Below are positions 11,779 to 21,974 of a DNA stretch of 64,000 bases, piece by piece (positions within the stretch are counted from its first letter, which is position 1; every line of letters starts with the position of its first letter). The stretch spans positions 558,001 through 622,000 of the forward strand of contig JAFCMP010000468.1 in the NCBI GenBank assembly GCA_017506865.1, written 5' to 3'. The notes under the pieces are model-generated. The model searched no databases, was not told the DNA's origin, and was given only the letters and a program-made list of their open reading frames with translations. The stretch is from Tribonema minus. Lineage: Eukaryota; Sar; Xanthophyceae; Tribonematales; Tribonemataceae. A program made the translations under genes and the position numbers.

Positions 11779-12886
11779 CTATTGTCTCACGACAGTACTT
11801 GATGGCAATCCCATCATGACCAGGCCATCAGATTGGCGGGCAAGTTCTGACTTTAACATTTCAGCATACCAAATGATGCAAGCCGGAAGCCTATGCAAGG
11901 CAGGGACGGCAAGTAGCCTCAAGCAAATGCTGTGCGCGGTGTCAAACGTTGCTTTGCGTGTAAGAAACTCATGCATGGCCTCAGCTCGCAGTCCCTGCCG
12001 CCAGTCATGTCAATCGGTCACCACGTCGCAAAGTCCACCGTGAACTGTAGAAGGATGCGATGCACTGCAACATCCGTAAATTGTTACAGAAGCTCAGGTG
12101 CTATAGGCGGAGTACGCCTCATCGCCTTTTACACCTCTGCTCTAGCTTAGTGGATATAGATGTACATGAAGCCGAGCTACAACGACCTGTGGCATCTTCG
12201 TGAATCGAGAGTCGACGACACTCGTGGCATTGATTGGCCAACGGCCCATTGATCCAGCTTGCAAAGATGTATGCATTTCTGGACCGCTTAGGAAGTCGTC
12301 GCTGAAATTGATGAGGGCGCACGTCTGGGTGGCGTCCATGTCAACTGCCTCGGCATTTTTGTGTCTGCGGCAACGCATGCTCATCAAGCATCGCTGTCAC
12401 ATCGTTATCGTTGCGAAACTTGCATAATAAGCAAGCAATGCATGACTGGTGCACTGCACCAATTTGCGTGAGTCACGGACCCACGGTAGAACACGAGAAT
12501 CCAGACAAGATCCTGCTGGCCACCGATTGCGCTGTGGAGCCGCCACCGCCGCTCACAGCCGATGTTGATGCAAGCGTCCATTGGCGAAGAAATTGCGATA
12601 GCCGCGATCGAGACGCATGCAGCGGTGCGATAATTTGTGCTTCACCTGGATGCGTGAGAGGACCATCGCTTGGCTGCAATGGCCCTCCGCCAACTGTGCC
12701 TCCCGCGCTGCCGCTCCCACCACCGCTCCCAGGCTCGCTCTGAGCAGGCATCGCCGCTCCAACATTGAGATCAAGGCTCAAGTGCCCCACGCCATGTTCA
12801 ACGAAGCTAGTCGTGTTGGTGGTCGCGCTCTCGTTGAACATGGTGTTGATGGCTGCGACGCTCCAGTCTGCGGCGTGCGTGCACAC
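11779..12886 (-). other. Unassigned open blocks, possible gene or mobile-element remnant
   Basis: Three successive minus-strand blocks read like protein. 12886-12473 is Gly/Ser-rich and contains SLDLNVGAAMPAQSEPGSG. 12387-12142 contains INFSDDFLSGPEMHTSL. 11976-11779 contains IIWYAEMLKSELARQSDGLV. Base composition is more even than in neighbouring introns. I recognise no domain, and the blocks are not in one frame without splicing. Confidence 0.25.
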
Positions 12887-13639
12887 CCACTGCTATCGTG
12901 CGCGTCACCAGGTTCAAAACCTTAGCAAGCCATTAGACTGCAGCAGCACAGCTCTCCAATCCCAGATCTCGGTGCCGCCTCACACGCCAAGCTGCGCCGC
13001 GCAGCCAGAGAGCTCTGATTGTTTGTAGATTTTGGCACCAAACAGTGCGAATCTGAGCTCTCGACCAATCCTGCACTGGCGCGCCTGCTCTTCTCGCAAC
13101 AGAAGCCACAGGCGGGCTCTCTGCAGACAGCTCGCCTTTGTCTGCTGTGTGTCCTGCCGTAGAAGTTGACAAACCAATCCAGGGGGGGATATCCATCGAT
13201 GGGGGGGGGAGCATCAGGGTAGGGTTAACCTTGGGGGGGGGGGGTTAACGTAGGGCTAGAGTGTGTTTACTGTGAACTAACCGTCAAGTAGATTTTGATC
13301 TTATTGTGAACTGTCACTGAACAAGGGGGTAGTGTTGCAACATTCTAAATTATTATCCACAGCAAGGCATCTCCTCCTTGGCCATCAGGCCTCTGGCTCT
13401 GGAGGGCGCAACCACACTTTCAAGAAGTGCTCCACGTTTTGCGGGCAAGCACGAATCGAGGAGCAAAGGAGTATGTATGAGATTCGACATGGTGGGGAAA
13501 GGTGCATGCAGCCCTCCCCGTGGGATCTTCTTAAAAACGTATGGTTTTTCAAACACACCCTCTCCCGAGTTCAAAATCTGTTCATTAGCGAGGCGAACGT
13601 GTAGATGCTGCCAACAAGGGTAGATGTTTCTATATTGCG

Positions 13640-13846
13640 AAGCAGTGGCACTGAGATCCGAAGAACCCGGTGCAGGCAGTGCTTGTGAGAACTACATCTC
13701 AAGCGAGAGTGCGAGTGAGTCAAAGAGTCACGGTCGAGTTGAAAGAGTCAAGGTCAAGTCATTTTCCCCCAGACGGGGGCTAGTGCGTGTCAAAGCATGC
13801 GTATATGTTTTGTTCACTTCCTCCTGCACGCTACACAAGCACCACC
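13640..13846 (+). promoter_or_regulatory. Likely PGK promoter / 5' UTR
   Basis: This stretch lies between the last unassigned block and the PGK ATG. It contains a weak TATA-like string (gtatatg at 13801) about 45 bp before the ATG, followed by a pyrimidine-rich leader (tcacttcctcctgcac). No transcript data are available, so the start site is a guess. Confidence 0.3.
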
Positions 13847-14605
13847 ATGAAGGCCACCGCCACCGCAGCTCTGCTCCTGGGCGCCGCCTCCACGGCCAGT
13901 GCCTTCGCGCCCGCAGTGGTGTCCCGCAGCGGTGCGTACAGCTGTAAAAATAGAGGATGTGTCTAGTGAGCCGTCGTGGTCGAAGCTCGGCGTTCATGCT
14001 CCTGCTCTGCCGCTGAGCGGCGTCTGCCGGTCTGATTAGTAGCGCAGTGGGATTGCATGGTGGCAGGCGTCCATCAGAGGTGGCACAGCGGCGCAGGCGT
14101 GTGGTATGCTGCGTGTGCAGGTCAAGATACGCAGGCCATGCACTGGCATATTTCCGGGCGCAAGGCGCAGTGCATGGCGGAGCTCGAGGGACACAAGCGT
14201 TGTTACCTCAAGCCGGCCACGCAGGCGACGGTTCTGAAGTTGCAGCCCACATGGGCAGTCTCCTTTGCGCTTCGTCGCTTGGTTAAGACTGGACTGCTGG
14301 CGTCACGTGCGTGTCGCTTTCTGGAAATCGTGTTCGTTTCATTTCAGCACACTCAAGAGGTGATGGAGCTTCTCTACTCGTCTAGCAGAGACCTTGAAAG
14401 AGGTACCAGCTCGGCCTCGTGCAAGTACCGCGCTAGGCTTCGTGGTATGTCAACCAACCGTATTATGATAAGTCTGCCGCAATTAACCCCTCCGTGGTCT
14501 GTGTCGTATGCCTTTCCTTCTGTGCACAGGTGCTGTCGCCTCATGGACTGGCACCCGCGTAGCCGCCCGCGCCGCGTCGACTGCGCGCATGACCATGGTG
14601 AAGAA
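13847..14605 (+). other. Bipartite plastid-targeting presequence of PGK (signal peptide + transit peptide)
   Basis: The 28 residues of exon 1 form a Lys-Ala-rich start, an Ala/Leu hydrophobic core and a Ser-Ala end, followed by Phe at the predicted cleavage point: ASA|FAP. Exon 2 continues with an Arg/Ala/Ser/Thr-rich, acid-free stretch up to [14 protein letters not shown], where homology to mature PGK begins. An aromatic residue at +1 after the signal peptide is the known entry signal for complex red plastids of heterokonts, haptophytes and cryptophytes. The intron between the two parts separates targeting from enzyme sequence. Confidence 0.88.
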
Positions 14606-17600
14606 GTCCGTCGGCGACCTCTCGTGAGTGACTCGACTTGGGTCCGGCCTCTCATGATTGCCCTACCCATGTGGTGCCAGTGTTACAAGCCGTGCAGCTG
14701 AAGACGTTGTCCTTATATTATTTTCGTGGATTTGTCATTAGGACAAAACTGCCAATGTTTACTCCACAGAGCACCACACCAACACTTGAACTGTTGCGCC
14801 CATCTCCACAATCCGCAGGGACCACCACCACTTGGCACATCGGCCTTGCACTTGCTGGACGCGACGCTCGCGTCCCCACCACTCTCCCAATCTTTCCAAT
14901 TTTGTTCTGTTCATCGCATTGCCCCCACACCAGCAGTGCGTCCCCGCACGCGCCGCAAGCACTCTCGTCCTCCCCAGCTCGATTCTCGTTCTGATCTGAC
15001 CCACTATCGCTATCGCCACCCCCGCTCAAAAAACCACCGCCAGCGACGCCGAGCTCAAGGGCAAGAAGGTCCTCGTCCGGTGCGACCTGAACGTCCCCCT
15101 TGACGGCAAGACGATCACGGACGACACGCGCGTGCGCGCGTCCATCCCCACCGTCAAGTACCTGCTGGAGAAGGGCGCGCGCGTCGCGCTCTCCTCCCAC
15201 CTGGGCAGGCCCAAGGTTTGTGTTTGCATTCGCGCGTTTCCCTGAACAGGGCTTATCTGCGTGTTTCACTCTGATTTTTTATGAAAGTATACCACCATGG
15301 CCCGGGGTCACAGCCTAGATCTTTGCGCGTCGCGCCCTCCTCCCACCTGGGCAGGCCCAAGGTGCGCACGCGCGCGAAAATGGCTCATTTGAGAGTTTCA
15401 TTTTTTAGGGATTATTGGTAGTGTTGAGGATGATATGCCACCAAGGCTGGGGTCGCAGTAGTCGCGCACGTTGCGCTCTCCTCCCACCTGGGCAGGCTCA
15501 AAGTTCGTGTTCTCATTTGCATGTGTCACTGAACAGGTTTAATTTGCGAGATTTATTCTTCAGAGTCATTCCAAAATGGAGCGCATCATCATAGCTCTTG
15601 GGTTTTGATTTTGCGGGGCTCATTGTTTCCCACACCACTATGGCACCCGCTTTCGCACTGCGCCTCATTATCGCTCATCTTGATCCGGTCCCAGCTCATG
15701 GCGCTCACACAAGATTGCAGATTCGTATTACAGTTGACCACGGCACCTGCAGCGGAACATTGTGCAGCTTCACGTTGCAACGTCAAGCAATTGGGCTTGT
15801 CTGAACTGTTGCCTTACACAGCGTGACGTCGGCTCAAGTGCATCGCGTCGCGCACTTCTGGGCCTGATCACGCGCGCAGCTCTCGCTGATGAGTGACAGA
15901 TCATGCTTCAACCCAAGAAAGTCACTCGCCGATGACGAGTCCCGCACGGCAACCCACAGTGATGCCTACAGACAACGCCCTCCTGAAGGGACGAGTTTGG
16001 CCTGAGCGCCGCCCCGCCGCTCCTGTACCTCAAAAGCTCAGCACCGCTGCTGCGCGCCCGCGTCACAAGTTGTTGAACTAGTGCAGCAAAGTCACCAGAA
16101 GCGACTTTGCGCCAGTTGTTGAACTAGTACACACGTCGCAGGTTTACACGGCGCGACACCAAAACTGACTTCGTGCCCCGCCCGTTGCATGCGCACAGAA
16201 CGGCCCCGAGGACAAGTTCAGCCTGAGCGCCGTGGCGCCGCGCCTGACGGAGCTCCTCGGCCAGGAGTGCAAGATGGCCCCCGACTGCAAGGGCGCCGAG
16301 GTCAAGGCCATGGTGGACTCGCTCAAGGACGGCGAGGTCATGCTCCTGGAGAACGTGCGGTTCTACAAGGAGGAGGAGAAGAACGTACCCGAGTTTGCCG
16401 AGGTGGGCTTGTGCGCGCGCGCGTGTGTCAATGTCAATCGCGCCCTTCCGCAGCGATGGCGGTGCTCATGCCGCGTGTGACTGTTGCGCTTGTGTATGTA
16501 CATGCCTGATTGGCGGCGTAGCCCTTGTCAATCGCGCCCTTCCGCAGCGATGGCGGTGCTCATGCCGCGTGTGACTGTTGCGCTCGTGTATGTACATGCC
16601 TGGTTGGCGGCGTAGCCCTTAGGTGTAGTAGTGGGGTTAGGCACAGGTGTGTGTGACTGTTGTACTTGTGTATCTATTCACAGCGGCATTGGGCCCAACA
16701 ATGGACTGTGGGCGGCGTGTCTGAGCGATAGGGTCGTGCGCAGTGCCCGGTGATAGGGGAAGAGGATTTGTGGATGCAGCAGGAACTCAACTTCAAAAAG
16801 ATTCGTGGGCGCAGCATGCACTGAACTGCAAGAAGTCTGAGTGAACTCATACTTCAACATTTTGCTGAAGTCATTGCATTGGCGAGGCGACGCCCACATC
16901 GTCTTTGCAGGTGAAAACACGCACAACAGGGCAGTGCACCGTGGGTGCCTGCGTGGATATCGACGACGCAATGTTATGATGAAGAGGAGGCGCATCCGTC
17001 AGTTAGTTATACTGCATTGCATGTCAACGCACCCCCCCCCACCCCCTCAAATAACCGGTATCAGCGATTCTCAAAATTGGCGGATTTCTGTGGCCCCTGA
17101 AGCGCATTTTCTGGCCGCCAAACTCAACGTTTGTGTCTCTGCGTGCGCGTCCGCAACTGCAGGAGCTCGCGGCCCCCTTCGACATGTTCGTGAACGACGC
17201 GTTCGGCACCGCCCACCGCGCCCACGGCTCCACCGAGGGCGTCACCAAGTTCCTGAGCCCCTCGGTCGCGGGCTTCCTCCTGCAGAAGGAGCTCGACTAC
17301 CTGGAGGTCAGTGCCGTCGCGACGCGCTCTGAGAAGATGCGCGGTGACGCACACATGTGTAACTGTTGAAGTTGAGCACTCGGCTGTGTATACTTACACC
17401 TCCTGGGAGGCCAGTGCCCCCGCAACGTTGCTCTTGAAGGGAGCATGGCGACGCACACGCGCGCATGTGCAACTGTTGCAGTTGAGCATGAACCAAACGT
17501 CAGTGCTGCGACGCGCGATGAGAAGACGCGGTGACGCGCATGTAACTGTTGAAGTCGGGCATCGAGCATGACGTGCCTCCAGGGAGGTGACGCGCACGTG

Positions 17601-20600
17601 TCACTGTTGCAGTTGAGCATCGAGCACGACGTATCTGCCTGCAGGAAGGCAAGCGCCCGCGCGAATGCATTGCAAGGAGAACGCGGTGACGCGCATTACG
17701 CGCATGTGCAATTGTTGAAGTTGAGCATGCACCGACGTCAGCGCCGCGACGCGCGTTGGGAAGACGCAGTGACACAACTGTTGAAGTTGAGCATCGCATG
17801 ACGTACATGCCTTCAGAGAGGCCAGCGCCCGAGACACAGCTTCAAGCGAATGCGGCGACGCGCGCATGCGGAACTGGTGAAGTTGAGCATGACACATTTT
17901 CCCGAGCACGTGGAGGTCAGTGCCGCGACAACCTCCTTGAAACTGCGGTGTCGCGCGGGCTCCCTGCGACGCCCGTGCCTTCTGAGTAGTTGCCCATGAG
18001 CAGGGTTGTCGTGTTTTTGACTTTATGAATTCCACCCCGTGCGCCGCTGCAGGGCGCCGTCTCCGAGCCCAAGCGCCCCTTCGCGGCCATCGTCGGCGGC
18101 TCCAAGGTGTCCTCCAAGATCGGCGTGATCGAGAGCATGCTTGCCAAGGTGAGCGGGGGTTAAGGCGGCGGGGCATCCGCGTTCGTTCTGCGCATCAATC
18201 GTACGTGGGGGGGCATGGCGGTGTTTGTTTTTCATGCAAGGTCAAGGGCAGAGACGATGAATGGCTGCACCTTCCTACGCTGTTGCTGGGCGCTGACGCT
18301 CTTGTGGGTCTAGAGGAGGGCCTTGCTCTCCACTAAATGTCTAGAACTGCTATCATTTACAACAGCAGTGTGGCTGGCCGCGGTAGACGTGCGCGTGTTG
18401 TATTGAAACTGTGAGGGGCAGCTGCACCACTCAGCGTAGGTCATGAGCACTGGAGGTCCACGGCGTCAGGTGGGACTGCGGCGGATGACAGCGAGCTTGC
18501 GACACATGTTCATTATTGAAGTTTGGCGCTGCCGGCTCGCGCACTCGTGCATCCATTTCACCCCGTTCCCGCTGTCGCTGACGTACGTGCGTGCCAGGAA
18601 CTACATGTTGCTCATTTAGCGCACGCTCTCATTTAGCGCACGCTCATCGCCGCCGGCTCTCGCGCACGTGCATCCATTTCACCCTGCTCCCGCTGAAGCA
18701 CACATACGTTACCGCCGGCTTGCGCGCGTGTGCATCCCTCTCACCCCGCTCCCGCTGTTTCCTTTGAACGTGCGTGCGCGCGCGCGTCAGGTGGACAAGC
18801 TGATCATCGGCGGCGGCATGGTGTTCACCTTCCTCAAGGCCCGCGGCCTCAACACTGGCTCTTCCCTCGTGGAGGAGGACCAGCTGGAGCTGGCCACCAA
18901 GGCAAGTCACTCATTAAACTTGAAGTACCTGTACTTTAAATTTGGTGCTTACTGCTTGAATACAAAGCTGGGGTTGGCCTCAAGTCAAGACGGTCGATAA
19001 TCTGGTTTGAAGTGCCAATCAAATCCTACTTCAAGCACAGTGCTTGCACTTGAGGTGGCTGCAAGTGCCCTGTTGTGTGCCGCAAGTCATTGTAATTCTA
19101 CACGCACGCGATCGCCGTGAAATCGGCAGTGGTGTCATGCGCAAGCTGTCGAAAATGTACATGAGGTGTCAATGTACTTTTTATTAATTCTCGCTCAGGG
19201 CGCGAAAAAGCCCAGATGATTGGCATCTAGCTGTAAGGAATCTACATGTCGTATGACAGTCTGAAAGTGTCGCAACGACAACCACTCAAACGCCGCCGCC
19301 GCCAAATGGCATCTCGGGGTCCTCCCCTACGTCCTCCTCCATGTGCCCCCCCCCCCTGGATTCTGCCATGTGTGTCATGACACGGCCAGAGTACGCCATG
19401 TGGAGCGCTGCCGACAGTGCCGAGCGTAAGCGCGCCAGGGCGATGCCCTTGAGAGCTTTAGGGCGCGCTCCTCCGGGCACTGACATCCTGCTGGCATACT
19501 CCGTCGCCACAGCCTCCAGCAGCTTCCGCCCCTGCTCCCCGATGCTGCCAAATGACCCTATTGCCAATGTGGCAAGTTTGTAGCAATTCTGATCATAATG
19601 ACCAGAATAGTGGGTAGTTTTGGCGGCCTCTTGGTCGCGGCAGCATCGCTCGGGGTCTGCTGCAGTCTTCGCCGCCCGCGACGCCACCTGTGCCTCGAAG
19701 CAGGTAACGTCCACCATGAGCGGTAGGTGGCGTGTCGGGTCGTCGTAGCCGGTCACCGGGAAGGCGTCGGCAGGCAGCACGATGTCCATCCTGCGACTCC
19801 CCGGCGGCCCGGCGGACCCCAGAAACGGTGTCAATGTACCTGCTGAAGTATCAATTTCAGTTCTCACCATGGACGCTTGCGCGCCAGACAACCAACAAAC
19901 GTCACGCAGTAGGACTCGTGGCCAATAGCTGCAGCAGCGGCGACCACGGTTATTGGTGGAAGGCACTTGCGGCTAACCATCCCTTGTCACCTAGAGCTCT
20001 ACGATCTTTTGATTCGTTGTCATCCACATACGTCATCAAATTTGCTTGCTGAGATGCTGACGATTTTCCTGCTGCACGCCGCGTTTCGCTCAACAGCTGG
20101 AGAAGATCGCCAAGGAGAAGGGCGTGCAGCTCATCCTGCCCTCGGACGTCGTGATCGCCGACAAGTTTGCCGCCGACGCCAACACCCAGGTGCGTGAGAG
20201 CTGCCTTGATCTGCCAAGTTGACACTCGACATGGAAGGCTTGCTGTACCACTCGGTTTTTTTATGGACAGTGTGAGCGGCGATGCACGATACGATACCAT
20301 GGAGGTGCCGCGGCGGATTCCACATGGTTCACGTGACGCGATGCCAGCACGATAGGACGGACAGCGCACAGTGCGCCGCACTTGCAGGATGCGTGAGCTG
20401 GGCGCGAACGAGCGCGGCCATCGACACGCGCGGTCAGCGTGCCCGCGGCTGCCGTAACGCTGCCAATGCTGGTCACGAATGTTACCGCGTCCCTGGGGGC
20501 CTCGACGCGCGACTGATCGCTGCCGTCATCGCGCGGAGCGCTGACACGCGCGTGACGGAGCGCTGACCCGCAGCTGGTCGCTGCCACACGGTCTGAGCGC

Positions 20601-21974
20601 TGTTTGCGGCTGCAACTGATTGCTGCCACACCGTCCCCCTTGCGCTGCGCGTTGATCGCTGCCACCGTCGAAGCTCAGCTATACAGGCCACTGATGTACC
20701 TGTACACACACACTGCTACATGCGTACTTTCAATAATTCACAAGTAGTGCTGACCCCCCCCCCCCCCCCCCCCCTGTTGACCACTGCCACGCTGACAGGT
20801 CGTGTCCTCCGACGCCATCCCCGACGGCTGGATGGGCCTGGACAACGGGCCCGAGGCGACCAAGGAGATCCAGGCGGCGCTGGCCGACTGCAAGACGGTC
20901 ATCTGGAACGGCCCCATGGGCGTGTTTGAGATGGAGGCGTTCGCCAAGGGCACGTTCGCCGTGGCAAACACCCTCGCCGAGATCACCCCCAAGGTGTGTA
21001 CTGTACGCATGTACTGTGCGCGTGTCCTCGTGCGGTACGGGTTTCTGAACTTGTCTGGCGCGCCCACTTCAGCAAAAACAATAGCATGCATGCTAGTGGA
21101 ATGTATGCAGCTGTGGACGAGGTTTGCTGTTCCTCGCTTGAGTACACAATTCTAATGCGACTATTCCTTTCGCCCCATGTACTCATGTATGCGCGCCGTT
21201 CCCCTCCCCCACCATGTCAGGGCTGCATCACCATCATCGGCGGCGGCGACTCCGTGGCGGCGGTGGAGAAGGCGGGCCTCGCAGAGAAGATGTCCCACAT
21301 CAGCACCGGCGGCGGCGCGTCCCTGGAGCTCCTCGAGGGCAAGGTGCGCGCGCTCTCATTCAATTTATTGTGATTCATCGAGCAGGTTTTGATTTGAGGG
21401 CACGGTATGAAATTATGACTCTCATTGTCATCGCGAAGTCATCGTCATGCAACGAACTGCGACTCTCATTGTCGTTGCAAGGTGCGCAGTAGTGACTCTT
21501 GCTGTCATCGCGAACATTTCTGGTGGGTTTTGCTGGCCATGCAGAAAGCCAATTCAGCCGCCCTGCGCTGCGCTCGCAACAACACACACGAGTAAGAGGA
21601 ATGCCTCGCCGCCTGACTCGGGCCGCCTGCGCGTGTGCACAGGCCAGCGGCAGTGACTCTCATTCATTGGTTATTGTGGTGGCGGGGCGCAAGTAGTAGG
21701 CGCACGCAGGCCTTGTGACTTTTTGTTGTTGTTTATTGTCATTGCTGCTCCCCGTGCATGCGCGTGCAGCACACCCTTGTCCTTGTGTATATATATACAT
21801 GGCAGTGCGTATGCGCCGTTACATGTGCTCGCCCTATGAATGCACGCTCTGGTTCGAAGTGCACCAGTGCTCAGCGCCACAGCATTACAATTCCTCACCA
21901 AAACTGCGTTGCGTTTCCTGGGTGTTTTTTCTTTTCAGGTGCTCCCCGGTGTGGCCGCCCTCAACGAGGCATAG
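13847..21974 (+). CDS. PGK: Plastid-targeted phosphoglycerate kinase, complete, 11 exons
   Basis: Exons 13847-13931, 14530-14623, 15044-15215, 16199-16402, 17163-17306, 18053-18148, 18791-18901, 20097-20189, 20799-20993, 21221-21343 and 21939-21974 give 1353 nt, 450 aa plus stop. The enzyme transfers phosphate between 1,3-bisphosphoglycerate/ADP and 3-phosphoglycerate/ATP. Visible family motifs in order: RCDLNVPLD and SSHLGRP (substrate side), [70 protein letters not shown], and [13 protein letters not shown] (nucleotide side). It ends [11 protein letters not shown]. The first two exons encode a bipartite presequence. The ATG sits in a good context (ACCACCATGA). The intron after exon 18791-18901 uses a GC donor (AAG|GCAAGT); all others are GT-AG. 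Mature length (about 400 aa) is normal. The Calvin-cycle role is inferred from the plastid presequence. Confidence 0.97.
15326..15502 (+). repeat. Two donor-side copies of PGK exon 3
   Basis: The exon end (gcgctctcctcccacctggg to ccaag) with its donor recurs at 15326-15361 (donor GTGCGC) and 15461-15502 (donor decayed). Period is 146 then 141 bp, and the intron between copies is duplicated too (ctgaacagg, tgccacc.tggc). Confidence 0.92.
15966..16030 (+). repeat. Decayed acceptor-side copy of PGK exon 4
   Basis: Upstream of the true acceptor, cagacaacgccctcctgaag followed by ggacgagtttggcctgagcg parallels the exon start cacagaacggccccgagg and caagttcagcctgagcg. Confidence 0.7.
16433..16620 (+). 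repeat. 94-bp tandem duplication in PGK intron 4
   Basis: Units 16433-16526 and 16527-16620 are nearly identical (only a few differences). A third partial copy (gtgtgactgttgtacttgtg) lies at about 16650. The unit begins 30 bp after the donor. Confidence 0.9.
17307..17930 (+). repeat. Degenerate tandem array filling PGK intron 5
   Basis: About seven units share ggtgacgcgcatgtgtaact and gttgaagttgagcat at 70-100 bp spacing. The last unit carries a copy of the exon 5 end plus donor (gtggaggtcagtgccg, against the true ctggaggtcagtgccg at 17301). Confidence 0.85.
18518..18790 (+). repeat. Three-unit repeat before PGK exon 7
   Basis: The string gccggctcgcgcacgtgcat followed by ccatttcaccccgctcccgc occurs at about 18528, 18650 and 18713, leading up to the acceptor at 18790. 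Confidence 0.8.
19174..19312. repeat. Dispersed LINE-tail repeat, copy 2 (attached to an ORF end)
   Basis: On the minus strand the ORF end at 19286 is followed by this repeat, which ends gagaattaataaaaagtaca. That string includes AATAAA, as expected for the 3' UTR of a retroelement. It lies in PGK intron 7, antisense to the gene. Confidence 0.7.
19286..19966 (-). pseudogene. Non-LTR retrotransposon-like C-terminal fragment
   Basis: A 226-codon open stretch lies antisense in PGK intron 7. It contains [19 protein letters not shown], then [20 protein letters not shown] and [13 protein letters not shown]. This arrangement resembles the region after the reverse-transcriptase domain in algal LINE-like ORFs (a DVT block, then an ETFG-like block, then an R-L-S-A-L block). 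No reverse-transcriptase core is present, so the copy is 5'-truncated. Identification is by pattern only. Confidence 0.55.
19913..20018. repeat. Dispersed repeat B, copy 1
   Basis: A segment of about 105 bp (gactcgtggccaatagctgc ... ggaaggcacttgcggctaac ... ctctacgatcttttgattcg). It recurs at 24719-24824 and partly at 50923-51000. It abuts the 5' side of the LINE-like ORF. Confidence 0.85.

Larger units (their letters stand above)
10861..13846. other. Divergent spacer between Pumilio and PGK with no recognised gene
   Basis: The Pumilio 5' exon(s) and both promoters must lie here. Segment 11030-11070 contains a partial copy of the start of Pumilio exon 10860-10700 (PLSGG). Segment 13185-13250 has G-runs mixed with telomere-like hexamers. 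Sequence 13330-13620 is open on both strands but matches nothing I know. Confidence 0.6.
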
